NCBI GenBank assembly: GCA_030530875.1 | Contig: JAUMUD010000014.1 | Coordinates: 1 to 50,473 of the forward strand | Direction: 5' to 3' | DNA: 50,473 bases | Origin: Corynebacterium sp. | GTDB lineage: Bacteria > Actinomycetota > Actinomycetes > Mycobacteriales > Mycobacteriaceae | Shown here: positions 9,215-17,090 of the stretch, piece after piece | Position numbering within the stretch: the stretch's first letter is position 1 | How the letters are laid out: every line of letters begins with the position of its first letter | Notes under the pieces: generated by a model | Database searches by the model: none | Told to the model about the DNA's origin: nothing | Seen by the model: the letters and a program-made list of their open reading frames with translations, nothing else | Translations under genes and position numbers: made by a program

Positions 9215-10108
9215 ATGCGCCCAGAACTCTCTAGCTATAAGCATATTTCTGCTGGTAAGGTCCGCGAGATCTATGAGGTGGATGACCAGCACCTTCTCAT
9301 GGTTGTTAGTGACCGTATTTCGGCCTATGACTACATTCTGGATTCCTTGATTCCGGATAAGGGGCGAATCCTCACTGCCATGAGCATGTTCTTCTTTGAG
9401 AATATTGACTTCCCTAATCACCTTGCGGGTCCGATCGATGACCCACGCATCCCTGAGGAGGTCCTGGGCAGGGCACTGATCTGCAAGAAGCTGGACATGG
9501 TGCCTTTTGAGTGCGTGGCCCGTGGCTATCTCACCGGCTCTGGCCTCGTGGAATACAAGGAAAGCCAGTCTGTCTGCGGCATTCCACTGCCAGAGGGTCT
9601 TACTGAGGCCTCCAAGCTCCCTGAGCCAATCTTCACCCCAGCCACCAAGGCTGAATTCGGCGAGCATGATGAAAATGTGAGCTTTGAGTATGTCGTCGAA
9701 AAGCTTGGTGAGAAGCGCGCTGCTGAACTGCGCGATGCCACCATCAAGATTTATAGTGAGGCCGCTGCCATGGCTGAAAAGCACGGTGTTATCCTCGCTG
9801 ATACCAAGTTTGAGTTTGGCCTCGATGAAGAAGGTAACCTCATCCTCGCCGATGAGGTTCTCACCCCGGACTCCTCCCGCTACTGGCCAGCCGATGGCTA
9901 TGAGGAGGGCAAGGTGCAGCCAAGTTTTGATAAGCAGTACCTGCGCAACTGGCTCACCAGCCCAAAGTCTGGTTGGGACAAGGCTTCGGGCGCACAGCCA
10001 CCAGCCCTTCCTGGCAGCGTGGTTGAGGCTACCCGTGAGCGTTATATTGAAGCCTATGAGCGAATCTCGGGGAAGAAGTTCTCCGAGTGGATTGGAGAAC
10101 CAGCTTAA
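9215..10108 (+). CDS. purC: Phosphoribosylaminoimidazole-succinocarboxamide synthase (SAICAR synthetase)
   Basis: ATP-dependent ligation of CAIR and aspartate to SAICAR in the cytoplasm. The 297-residue length is typical. Characteristic features are [11 protein letters not shown] near the N-terminus, the [13 protein letters not shown] motif, and [17 protein letters not shown] for substrate and metal binding. TAGACT at 9203-9208 followed by 6 nt and the ATG indicates a leaderless transcript, so the start is secure. The stop overlaps the next gene by one base (TAATG), giving a purC-ptrB operon as in mycobacteria, where an oligopeptidase gene also follows purC. Confidence 0.97.
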   Translation: MRPELSSYKHISAGKVREIYEVDDQHLLMVVSDRISAYDYILDSLIPDKGRILTAMSMFFFENIDFPNHLAGPIDDPRIPEEVLGRALICKKLDMVPFECVARGYLTGSGLVEYKESQSVCGIPLPEGLTEASKLPEPIFTPATKAEFGEHDENVSFEYVVEKLGEKRAAELRDATIKIYSEAAAMAEKHGVILADTKFEFGLDEEGNLILADEVLTPDSSRYWPADGYEEGKVQPSFDKQYLRNWLTSPKSGWDKASGAQPPALPGSVVEATRERYIEAYERISGKKFSEWIGEPA

Positions 10109-12258
10109 TGGAAGCACCTAAGGCCGCGAAGAAACCTATCACCCGCCTCCACCACGGCATTGAATATGTCGATGACTATGAATGGATGCGCGATAAAGAA
10201 AACCCTGAGGTTATCTCCTACCTTGAGGCTGAAAATGCCTATACGGATCAGGAAACAGCTGGGTTAAAGCCGCTAGAGGATAAGATTTATTCCGAAATTC
10301 TCGGTCGTATCAAGCAGACCGATATGAGCGTGCCTTCGCGGTCCCACGGCTACTGGTACTTCTCCCGCATCAGCGAGGGCGATAATTACGGTCGCTACTG
10401 CCGTGTGCCTGTGGCAAGCCAAGATAACCAGAACGCAGACTCTGTGGACTCCTGGCTTCCACCAAAGATTGAGCCCGATCAGGTCCTTCCTAATGAGGAA
10501 GTCGTCATCGATGTAGAGAAGCTCTCCAAGGGTCATGAGTTTTTCAATGTCGGTGGCATTCATATCAAGCAGACCACCGATAATGTCCTCTACGGTGTGG
10601 ACATTACTGGTTCTGAGCGCTACTCCCTCCGTGTCTTCAATCTGAAGACAGGGGAGTACTATCCGGAGGTTATTGAGAATACCCATGGCTCCGGCTACTG
10701 GCTCTCCGAGGAATACTTCGTTTATGAGCGCTCCGATGAAGCCTGGCGTCCATGCCAGCTCTGGCGCCATAAGCTCGGCACCCCAGTTGAAGAAGACGTG
10801 CTCATCTATGAGGAACCCGATGAGCGCTTCTGGGTCGGCTGTGGCCTGACCCTGGACACCCGTTACCTCGTAGTCACCAGTGCATCCAAGACCACCTCGG
10901 AGCAGTGGTACCTGGATACCAAGGCTGATCCAACCGGTGAACTCAAGCTCATCCGTGCCCGCGAAGAGGGTGTGGAATACGCTGTTGAGTTTGCTGAGGT
11001 GGATGATCAGGTCCATGCCCTGGTGATTCACAATAAGAACCACATCAATGCTGAACTCGGCGAAACTACCCTCACCGAGGACACCTTCCCATTGGACTTT
11101 GGTGCTCTCAATGTGATGATCCCACCATCCGATGACATGCGTGTGGAAGGCGTGGATGCCTATAAGAACTTCATCCTTGCTGCCTATCGCCGTGAGGGTA
11201 TCGGCCGCGCTGCCGTAATGAAGATTAACCCTGGCTTCGGCGAATTTGTGGAACTTAAATGGGATGAGGAACTCGTCTCCTGCGGCGTCTCTGGCGCTGG
11301 CCAGTGGGATAGCCCAGTTATCCGCGTGAGCTATAGCTCCTTCCTGACGCCTTCCGTGCTCTATCAAGTGGATGTCACCAAGGATGTCAATGACCCTTCG
11401 GCTCGCATAGTTCTGCGCGAATCGGAAATCCTCGGCGGCTATGACCCGAAGGACTATGTGGCTTATCGTGAGTGGATTACCGCCACGGATGGTACTCGTA
11501 TCCCGGTTTCCATCGTCCACCGGGCCGATCTTGATACCTCGAAGCCAAACCCAATGTTCCTCTATGGCTATGGCTCTTATGAGACCTGCATTGATCCTGG
11601 CACGAGTGTCTCTCGCCTCTCCCTTCTGGACCGTGGCATTATCTTCGTTATTGCCCACATCCGTGGTGGCGGCGAAATGGGTCGCCTCTGGTATGAGGAA
11701 GGTCGTCTGGATAAGAAGAAGAATACCTTCACCGACTTCATCGATGTGGCCCGTGGCCTCGTGGCTAAGGGCATGACCACCCCTGAGCAAATCTGCGCCT
11801 GCGGTGGCTCCGCCGGTGGCCTTCTGATGGGTGCCGTGGCCAATATGGCTCCGGATCTCTTCAAGGCCATCCTTGCTGAGGTCCCATTCGTGGATGCCCT
11901 GACCTCCATCCTTATGCCGGAACTCCCACTGACCGTTATTGAGTGGGATGAGTGGGGCGATCCACTGCACAATAAGGACATCTATGAGTACATGGCTTCC
12001 TACACCCCTTATGAGAATATCGCCCCGGTAATGTACCCGGATATCCTCATTACCTCCTCCATCAATGACACTCGCGTGCTCTATGTGGAACCAACCAAGT
12101 GGGTGGCTAAGCTCCGTGATACCGCTCAGGGCAAGTTCCTGCTGCGCATGTACATGAATGCTGGCCACGGTGGTGCCTCCGGCCGCTATGACTCCTTCCG
12201 TCAGACGGCCTTCGCCTACGCCTGGGTGGTCAACGAAATCACCGGCAAGACTGAATAG
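10108..12258 (+). CDS. ptrB: Oligopeptidase B / protease II (prolyl oligopeptidase family S9A)
   Basis: 716-residue cytosolic serine peptidase that cleaves short peptides after basic residues. The N-terminal half is the beta-propeller gate (WYFSRISEGDNYGRYCR near the start); the C-terminal half is the alpha/beta-hydrolase domain. The catalytic Ser is about residue 568 in GGSAGGLLMG, the Asp lies in SINDTRVLYVEP and the His in NAGHGGASGR. The ATG at 10108 overlaps the purC stop; an in-frame ATG 21 nt upstream inside purC is less likely. No signal peptide is visible. A terminator follows 13 nt after the stop. Confidence 0.93.
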   Translation: MEAPKAAKKPITRLHHGIEYVDDYEWMRDKENPEVISYLEAENAYTDQETAGLKPLEDKIYSEILGRIKQTDMSVPSRSHGYWYFSRISEGDNYGRYCRVPVASQDNQNADSVDSWLPPKIEPDQVLPNEEVVIDVEKLSKGHEFFNVGGIHIKQTTDNVLYGVDITGSERYSLRVFNLKTGEYYPEVIENTHGSGYWLSEEYFVYERSDEAWRPCQLWRHKLGTPVEEDVLIYEEPDERFWVGCGLTLDTRYLVVTSASKTTSEQWYLDTKADPTGELKLIRAREEGVEYAVEFAEVDDQVHALVIHNKNHINAELGETTLTEDTFPLDFGALNVMIPPSDDMRVEGVDAYKNFILAAYRREGIGRAAVMKINPGFGEFVELKWDEELVSCGVSGAGQWDSPVIRVSYSSFLTPSVLYQVDVTKDVNDPSARIVLRESEILGGYDPKDYVAYREWITATDGTRIPVSIVHRADLDTSKPNPMFLYGYGSYETCIDPGTSVSRLSLLDRGIIFVIAHIRGGGEMGRLWYEEGRLDKKKNTFTDFIDVARGLVAKGMTTPEQICACGGSAGGLLMGAVANMAPDLFKAILAEVPFVDALTSILMPELPLTVIEWDEWGDPLHNKDIYEYMASYTPYENIAPVMYPDILITSSINDTRVLYVEPTKWVAKLRDTAQGKFLLRMYMNAGHGGASGRYDSFRQTAFAYAWVVNEITGKTE

Positions 12259-12271
12259 CACCAGCCACTAT

Positions 12272-12299
12272 GCCCCTCTTAGCAATAGGAGGGGCTTTT
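12272..12299 (+). terminator. Terminator of purC-ptrB
   Basis: GCCCCTC pairs with a downstream GAGGGGC around an A/T-rich loop and is followed by TTTT. Confidence 0.8.
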
Positions 12300-12423
12300 G
12301 CATGTCGAGACTAAAACCGACAAAGTCAAAGTACCCAATACCGGTCCGCCTATATGCCGAACTTGTCCAAGCAAGCTCTAGCAAGAGAAACTTAGAAGTG
12401 TTACTATTGTGACTTGAGTAAAC

Positions 12424-12452
12424 TTGTGAGAATGTAGTGAATTTGCTATATT
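12424..12452 (+). promoter_or_regulatory. Promoter of the first small secreted protein
   Basis: TTGTGA (12424-12429), a 17-nt spacer and TATATT (12447-12452). Transcription would start about 35 nt before the ATG, leaving room for the GGAAGAAAGAG ribosome-binding site. Confidence 0.65.
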
Positions 12453-12495
12453 AAGCACAGTTTTCAAAATCATCGTTCGGAAGAAAGAGTTTATT

Positions 12496-13296
12496 ATGAT
12501 GATTCGTGGTCGCGCCCTGATTGCTAGCCTGATGATTGGCTCTGCGGCTCTCACCGGTGTTGTTGCTGCTCCTGCTGCACATGCTGATGCTATTTATGCT
12601 CCAGTGGTAAATAGCGCTACCCGCAGCTATGCCGATTTTAATGATGAGGCCCAGAAGACTCTGGATGCCTTCAACAAGCTCTATGATTCCCTGAGCGATG
12701 CAAATATGAAGTCCAAGCGCCCAAGCATGGATAACATCATCACCGGCATCATGGGTACGAATGTTGGTGCTGCTGGTGGGACCATCACCTTCTACCCTAC
12801 TGTTAGCGATGGTGCTCGCAAGGGTGGTGTGGTCGATGTCTACTCCGAACTGAGTGCGGAAGTGCTGAAGACGATCAACAATGCCAATGGCAACCTCGAA
12901 TCGACCATCAATTCCGCATCCAGTGTTCTTGGCTTCCAGAAGGCTGCTCTGCAGTCCATGCCTATGATTACCTACTACCTCTTCCAGCCATTCACCAGTG
13001 GTGAGAAGCCAAATGCTACCCAGGCTCCACTGGTGATGGATGTTTATAATGCCGCTATGGCTCTGCGCGCCAAGGCCATCAACTTTGAGGTCGCCGATAG
13101 TGTTCACTTCGACCGTGGTACCTGGACCATCAACGAGGCTCAGGCTAAGGAAGCCGGCTTTGACCTCAACGCTGACAAGACTCAGGTTAGCTACGATCCT
13201 GCTAAGCAGGGTGGTGTGATTGGTGCCGTGGGCAAGGTCAACGGCTTCTTCGATGGTCTGAAGAACTTCGTGACCTCCTCCGCACTTTCCAGCTAA
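12496..13296 (+). CDS. Small secreted protein with C-terminal TSSALSS tail, function unknown
   Basis: 266 residues. A Sec signal peptide covers about residues 1-31 (Arg-containing start, hydrophobic core, cleavage near AHADA). The mature part is mostly helical with Ala/Asp/Asn-rich stretches, no cysteine and no recognised domain. The last residues are FVTSSALSS, close to the SSFSS ends of the next two genes. Flanked by its own promoter and terminator, so it is a single-gene unit. I do not recognise the family; an envelope-associated protein is likely from the signal peptide and genomic company. Confidence 0.8.
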   Translation: MMIRGRALIASLMIGSAALTGVVAAPAAHADAIYAPVVNSATRSYADFNDEAQKTLDAFNKLYDSLSDANMKSKRPSMDNIITGIMGTNVGAAGGTITFYPTVSDGARKGGVVDVYSELSAEVLKTINNANGNLESTINSASSVLGFQKAALQSMPMITYYLFQPFTSGEKPNATQAPLVMDVYNAAMALRAKAINFEVADSVHFDRGTWTINEAQAKEAGFDLNADKTQVSYDPAKQGGVIGAVGKVNGFFDGLKNFVTSSALSS

Positions 13297-13335
13297 TGTG
13301 GGAAGAATGCACTAAGGGCAATAGCCCGAAAAATC

Positions 13336-13363
13336 AAAAGAGCGCTTCGGCGCTCTTTTTTTT
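13336..13363 (+). terminator. Terminator after the first small secreted protein
   Basis: AAAAGAGCGC and GCGCTCTTTT enclose a TTCG tetraloop, with a further T run. Confidence 0.92.
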
Positions 13364-13412
13364 GTTTTTTTATATCCCAATCTGGCCACTACCACCCAGT
13401 TCGTTAGCAGAC

Positions 13413-13440
13413 TTGAAATTGACTTTTTTTTTTCTAGGAT
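13413..13440 (+). promoter_or_regulatory. Promoter with T10 tract in the spacer (copy 1)
   Basis: TTGAAA (13413-13418), a 16-nt spacer containing ten consecutive T (13424-13433), and TAGGAT (13435-13440). The same layout recurs at 14355-14382 in front of the next gene, including the shared upstream TAGCAGACTTG. Confidence 0.65.
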
Positions 13441-13510
13441 TTTTTTAGCTGGCAAACTCATGTGAGTCTATCAGCTGTTCTTCATAATTACTGACGATTG
13501 GAGCAACCCC

Positions 13511-14266
13511 ATGGCTTCTAAAAAGCTCGCCGCAGTCCTCTGCGCGGTCTCCCTCCTCGGTGCTGGTATCGCTGCACCTTCCGCTAATGCTGTTACCGGC
13601 TCTATCTCCACTAAGAATGGACAAAAATACTGTGTTTTTGGTCTGACAAGCGCGGAGAAGGACTCTTTGTCCAAGGCTGGTTTTGATTTTGGCACCACCC
13701 TTGGCGATTTCATGTATCGCGTGTCTCCGGAACTTAAAGCCGGTGGAGAGGCAAAGCGCCAGGAAACAGTTAAGCTTGCGCAAGACTGGATGGCTGTTAT
13801 GATCAATGCCACTATGAGCAGCGATGGCATATCCATTAGCGGTGATTCCGAGTCACCAACTTGGGATACTGTGATTGCAAAACTGAAGGCTCAGGGCGTT
13901 TATTCCGATACCTCAAAGTATGATGCTCTTCGTCAGCGTGCGGTCGATATGGGCGTAACTGATGCTGCCTACGCTATCACCATCGATCTGTTCCTGGATA
14001 TGAATTTCGATGCAAGTGTCACCAAAGCTAGTGTCATCGACGCTATCGACCGTAATGTCGTAGTTTCAACGGCGGAGTTCTTTAAGAATTTCTACGGCGT
14101 AATTCGCGACGGGTTAGCATCGTGCATCAATAGCTCAAGTCTTACTGACAAGGAAAAGACTCAGCTCAACAAGGATCTCAGCGAGATGGACGAGTATATT
14201 GCAGGTCTCGGACCTGATCGTCCAAAGAAGGCCACTGGTTTCTTCGGTAGCTCCTTCTCTTCCTAG
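13511..14266 (+). CDS. Small secreted protein with C-terminal FFGSSFSS tail, function unknown
   Basis: 251 residues with a clear Sec signal peptide (about residues 1-27, cleavage near SANAV). The mature chain is helical and contains two cysteines (YCVFG near residue 41 and LASCINSS near 209) that could form a disulfide. It ends TGFFGSSFSS, matching the end of the next gene's product. The ATG is preceded by GGAGCAACCCC. It is bounded by the T10 promoter and its own terminator. No known domain is recognised; it may be a distant paralogue of the following gene (shared promoter, tail and two-Cys plan), although overall sequence similarity is low. Confidence 0.8.
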   Translation: MASKKLAAVLCAVSLLGAGIAAPSANAVTGSISTKNGQKYCVFGLTSAEKDSLSKAGFDFGTTLGDFMYRVSPELKAGGEAKRQETVKLAQDWMAVMINATMSSDGISISGDSESPTWDTVIAKLKAQGVYSDTSKYDALRQRAVDMGVTDAAYAITIDLFLDMNFDASVTKASVIDAIDRNVVVSTAEFFKNFYGVIRDGLASCINSSSLTDKEKTQLNKDLSEMDEYIAGLGPDRPKKATGFFGSSFSS

Positions 14267-14286
14267 TCTTTACAGACTCTTCATTC

Positions 14287-14311
14287 GGACGGGCTTCGGC
14301 CCGTCCTTTTT
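14287..14311 (+). terminator. Terminator after the second small secreted protein
   Basis: GGACGGGC / GCCCGTCC stem with TTCG loop followed by TTTTT. Confidence 0.92.
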
Positions 14312-14354
14312 GCATTCTTGTTGCGTGTAGTGAGCTGTCGTTTCGATAGCAGAC

Positions 14355-14382
14355 TTGCAATTGGCTTTTTTTTTTCTAGGAT
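14355..14382 (+). promoter_or_regulatory. Promoter with T10 tract in the spacer (copy 2)
   Basis: TTGCAA (14355-14360), a 16-nt spacer containing ten T (14366-14375), and TAGGAT (14377-14382). The geometry and flanks are nearly identical to 13413-13440. A leader of about 135 nt precedes the chosen start of the downstream gene. Confidence 0.6.
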
Positions 14383-14522
14383 TTTTGTTGTCTGGCAGAA
14401 TCCTGTGTTTTACATCAGGTTTTGTTAGCTGGAGTTATCGCGATTCGTCTGTTTGTGGCATGTTGACGAGAAGCCAGGCAGGCGATGAACGAGGTGTAGT
14501 TAGCCTCAACGGAAGGAAAATT

Positions 14523-15383
14523 GTGAAGAAGCTTTTGAGCAGCCTTGCTGCGAGTGTGTTGCTTGGAACTACGCTGGTTGCTGCGGACACTGGTGTTCCA
14601 GCGCAGGCGGATACCTCGGAACCAATTGTGTGTAGTCCTTCGGCCTCGTTGTTCACCGATGCTGATATTAAGGCCTTGCAGGACGCGGAAAATGACTATA
14701 ACGTCAAGCTGGCTGACTATAAAAATTCCATCGGCATTCAAACTACTGTGAAGCCGGTAACGGGAACATCTGCTGATGGATTCAGTTGGACCTGGGGAGC
14801 ACGGCAGTCAATCGAAGGTTACAGAAAAGGCACCAGGGGGTTTACGAATGAGAACCTCGATTCAAGCGAAAAGTATAACCCGGTAAAACCAATCACCAAG
14901 GAAGACGTCATTGAAAAGTATGGCTCGGAAGAAAAGGCTCGACTCGGCCATGCCCGAGCCAAGGAACTCAATGTAAATGTAGACTTCTTTGATTCCGTTT
15001 ACGCGGCATTTGCAAAAAATGAAGCGGGTAGTTACGCCAGTGATAGCCCGGAGATTGGTGTCGATGAAGCTAAGTCCCGCCTTGAGAAAGCAAACCGTGA
15101 GCTTGTACAAAATTCGATTAATCTCGGCGCTAAGGTGGCGGGAATATCATGGAGTGCAACCTACGACTGCCTGCAGCGCACAGGCCGGAGCACTGAAATG
15201 TTCAAGCGCGGCATCGAACGGTATCAGGAATCGGGTTTCACAGCCAGCTATTCTGGCAGCAAAATCACCTTCGCTGTCGACATTTCCTATAAGGGTGACC
15301 CATACTTCGGTGACTCTGCTACCAGCGAAGAGAAGGACCAGCTGCGTAAGAACAGCTTCTTCGGTAGCTCCTTCTCCTCCTAA
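14523..15383 (+). CDS. Small secreted protein with C-terminal FFGSSFSS tail, function unknown
   Basis: 286 residues from the GTG at 14523, chosen because GGAAGG lies 6 nt upstream and the encoded start MKKLLSSLAASVLLG is a good signal peptide with cleavage near AQAD. The frame is open further upstream to 14355, but that would place the signal peptide internally. The mature protein has two cysteines (IVCSPS and YDCLQR), a charged helical middle and the end NSFFGSSFSS. Several codons unusual for this region (CGG, AAA, GGG) hint at a different history. Function not recognised. Confidence 0.78.
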   Translation: MKKLLSSLAASVLLGTTLVAADTGVPAQADTSEPIVCSPSASLFTDADIKALQDAENDYNVKLADYKNSIGIQTTVKPVTGTSADGFSWTWGARQSIEGYRKGTRGFTNENLDSSEKYNPVKPITKEDVIEKYGSEEKARLGHARAKELNVNVDFFDSVYAAFAKNEAGSYASDSPEIGVDEAKSRLEKANRELVQNSINLGAKVAGISWSATYDCLQRTGRSTEMFKRGIERYQESGFTASYSGSKITFAVDISYKGDPYFGDSATSEEKDQLRKNSFFGSSFSS

Positions 15384-15405
15384 TCTGTACTCGCAGATTC
15401 TTTCT

Positions 15406-15430
15406 GGCGTCCCTTCGGGGGCGCCTTTTT
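15406..15430 (+). terminator. Terminator after the third small secreted protein
   Basis: GGCGTCCC / GGGGCGCC stem with TTCG loop and TTTTT. The bluB -10-like box starts two bases downstream. Confidence 0.88.
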
Positions 15431-15443
15431 GCATAATGGGGGA

Positions 15444-16100
15444 ATGGGTATTCATGAGTTTTCTGATATGACAGAGGTCGCGGCCCTTGAGGCTGTGATT
15501 GGGCGGCGGCGTGATGTGCGGGCGGAGTTTAGTGGGGAGAAGATTCCGCGGGCGGATTTGATGCGCATTTTGGCGGCGGGGCATAGGGCACCAAGCGTGG
15601 GGTACTCGCAGCCGTGGGACTTTATTGTTGTTGATGACTTTGAAGATTTGGAGGCCTTTGCCGCGCACGTGGGGGAGTGCAGGGAGGAGTTTGCTTCATG
15701 TTTGGATGCTTCGCGCCGGGAGGTCTTCAATCCGATCAAGATTGAGGGGATTCGTGAGGCGGGCACGGGTGTGGTTGTGACTTATTCGTCGAAACGCGGG
15801 GGACCGAGGGTGCTAGGGCGGCATACGCTGGATGTGATGGGCGAAATGTCGGTGGCGTGCGCCATTGAGAATATGTGGCTGATGGCGACCGCGATGGGCT
15901 ACGGCATGGGGTGGGTTTCATTTTTTGAGGAAGAATTCCTGCGGGAATTCATCGGGGCGCCGGAGGATGTGCGGGTGCTGGCATGGCTGTGCATAGGGCC
16001 GGTGCGGGAGTTACAAGAGGTGCCTGACTTGGAGAGATTTGGCTGGCGAAAGGGCATGGACGTGGCAGATGTGGTGCACTGGGGGCGCTATTCGCATTAA
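15444..16100 (+). CDS. bluB: 5,6-dimethylbenzimidazole synthase (BluB-like, nitroreductase fold)
   Basis: BluB cleaves reduced flavin mononucleotide with oxygen to make the lower ligand of vitamin B12. The 218-residue protein has the family's N-terminal RRRDVRAEF, the HRAPSVGYSQPWDF motif (BluB rather than a generic nitroreductase) and GMGWVSFF near residue 160. The ATG at 15444 follows CATAAT (15432-15437) by 6 nt, consistent with a leaderless start; an upstream in-frame TTG would sit in the terminator. No other ring-assembly genes are nearby, so it may serve salvage or a distant pathway. The G-rich codon choice (GCG, CGG, GGG) differs from flanking genes and suggests later acquisition. Confidence 0.85.
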   Translation: MGIHEFSDMTEVAALEAVIGRRRDVRAEFSGEKIPRADLMRILAAGHRAPSVGYSQPWDFIVVDDFEDLEAFAAHVGECREEFASCLDASRREVFNPIKIEGIREAGTGVVVTYSSKRGGPRVLGRHTLDVMGEMSVACAIENMWLMATAMGYGMGWVSFFEEEFLREFIGAPEDVRVLAWLCIGPVRELQEVPDLERFGWRKGMDVADVVHWGRYSH

Positions 16101-16130
16101 CCTGCGCCAACGGGTATATTTTTAGTTGTG

Positions 16131-16149
16131 CGCATGTATATACCATGCG
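16131..16149 (+). promoter_or_regulatory. Inverted repeat over the -10 region of purSQL, candidate operator
   Basis: CGCATG and CATGCG are perfect inverted arms around TATATAC, which itself can serve as a -10 box. It lies about 35 nt before the purS start. A repressor site is inferred, not matched to a known consensus. Confidence 0.4.
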
Positions 16150-16182
16150 AGTTGTGCCGTCCATAACAGTTAGGGAGCAAAA

Positions 16183-16416
16183 GTGGCTCGTTTTATTGTC
16201 AATGTGATGCCGAAGGCAGAGATTCTTGATCCGCAAGGTCAGGCGGTGCAGCGTGCGCTGGGCCGTATTGGGGTAGAGGGTGTCAAGGATGTTCGCCAGG
16301 GCAAGCGCTTTGAAATTGAGGCCGAGGATTCAGTGACCGAAGAGGATATTCGCAAGGTGGCCGAGAAGCTGCTTGCCAATACCGTCATTGAAGAATTCCG
16401 CATTGAGGTGCAGTAG
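16183..16416 (+). CDS. purS: Phosphoribosylformylglycinamidine synthase, subunit PurS
   Basis: 77-residue small subunit that helps pass ammonia from PurQ to PurL. The family pattern [17 protein letters not shown] and the later [10 protein letters not shown] are present. The GTG start has TTAGGGAGC upstream at good spacing. It overlaps purQ by one base (TAGTG), the first of a tight purSQL operon. Confidence 0.95.
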   Translation: MARFIVNVMPKAEILDPQGQAVQRALGRIGVEGVKDVRQGKRFEIEAEDSVTEEDIRKVAEKLLANTVIEEFRIEVQ

Positions 16417-17087
16417 TGAGCGCAAAGATTGGTGTAATCACTTTCCCAGGCACCTTGGATGATGTGGATGCAGCACGTGCCGCACGCATTGCCGGTGCTG
16501 AGGTTGTATCCCTGTGGCATGCGGATGCCGATATTAAGGGCGTGGATGCTGTTGTCGTCCCAGGTGGTTTTTCCTATGGTGACTACCTGCGCAGTGGTGC
16601 GATTTCCGCACTGGCGCCTGTGATGCAGACCGTGATTGAGCAGGCCCATAAGGGCATGCCAGTGCTTGGTATTTGTAATGGCTTCCAGATTCTGACCGAA
16701 TCGGGCCTGCTGCCAGGCGCACTGACGCGTAATGAGGGTCTGCACTTCCATTGTGTCGATACTTATCTCGAGGTTGCTAATAACCAGACCACGTGGACCA
16801 ATACTCTTGAGCAGGGTCAGAAGATTCTGATTCCAGCAAAGCACGGTGAAGGCCGCTTCCAGGCCTCCAAGGAGACCGTCGAAATGCTCGAGGGTGAGGG
16901 CCGCGTGGTTTTCCGTTATACGGATAACTTCAATGGCTCCATTAATGCCATTGCCGGTATCTGCTCTGAAAATGGCCGTGTGGTTGGTCTGATGCCACAC
17001 CCTGAGCATGCCGTTGAGACCCTGACCGGCCCATCCCTTGATGGTCTGGAGCTATTCCTGTCCGCAGTCGGAAGCATTGGAGCATAA
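16416..17087 (+). CDS. purQ: Phosphoribosylformylglycinamidine synthase, glutaminase subunit PurQ
   Basis: Class I glutamine amidotransferase that releases ammonia from glutamine for FGAM synthesis. 223 residues, normal length. The nucleophile Cys sits in [10 protein letters not shown] (about residue 87) and the His/Glu pair in MPHPEH (about residue 196). [14 protein letters not shown] is also diagnostic. It starts with GTG inside the purS stop and ends 3 nt before purL. Confidence 0.97.
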   Translation: MSAKIGVITFPGTLDDVDAARAARIAGAEVVSLWHADADIKGVDAVVVPGGFSYGDYLRSGAISALAPVMQTVIEQAHKGMPVLGICNGFQILTESGLLPGALTRNEGLHFHCVDTYLEVANNQTTWTNTLEQGQKILIPAKHGEGRFQASKETVEMLEGEGRVVFRYTDNFNGSINAIAGICSENGRVVGLMPHPEHAVETLTGPSLDGLELFLSAVGSIGA

Positions 17088-17090
17088 TAA

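Noticed and set aside
16101-16182. Purine riboswitch before purS
   Set aside because: The 82-nt gap is too short for an aptamer plus expression platform and lacks the conserved loop sequences; a protein operator fits better.
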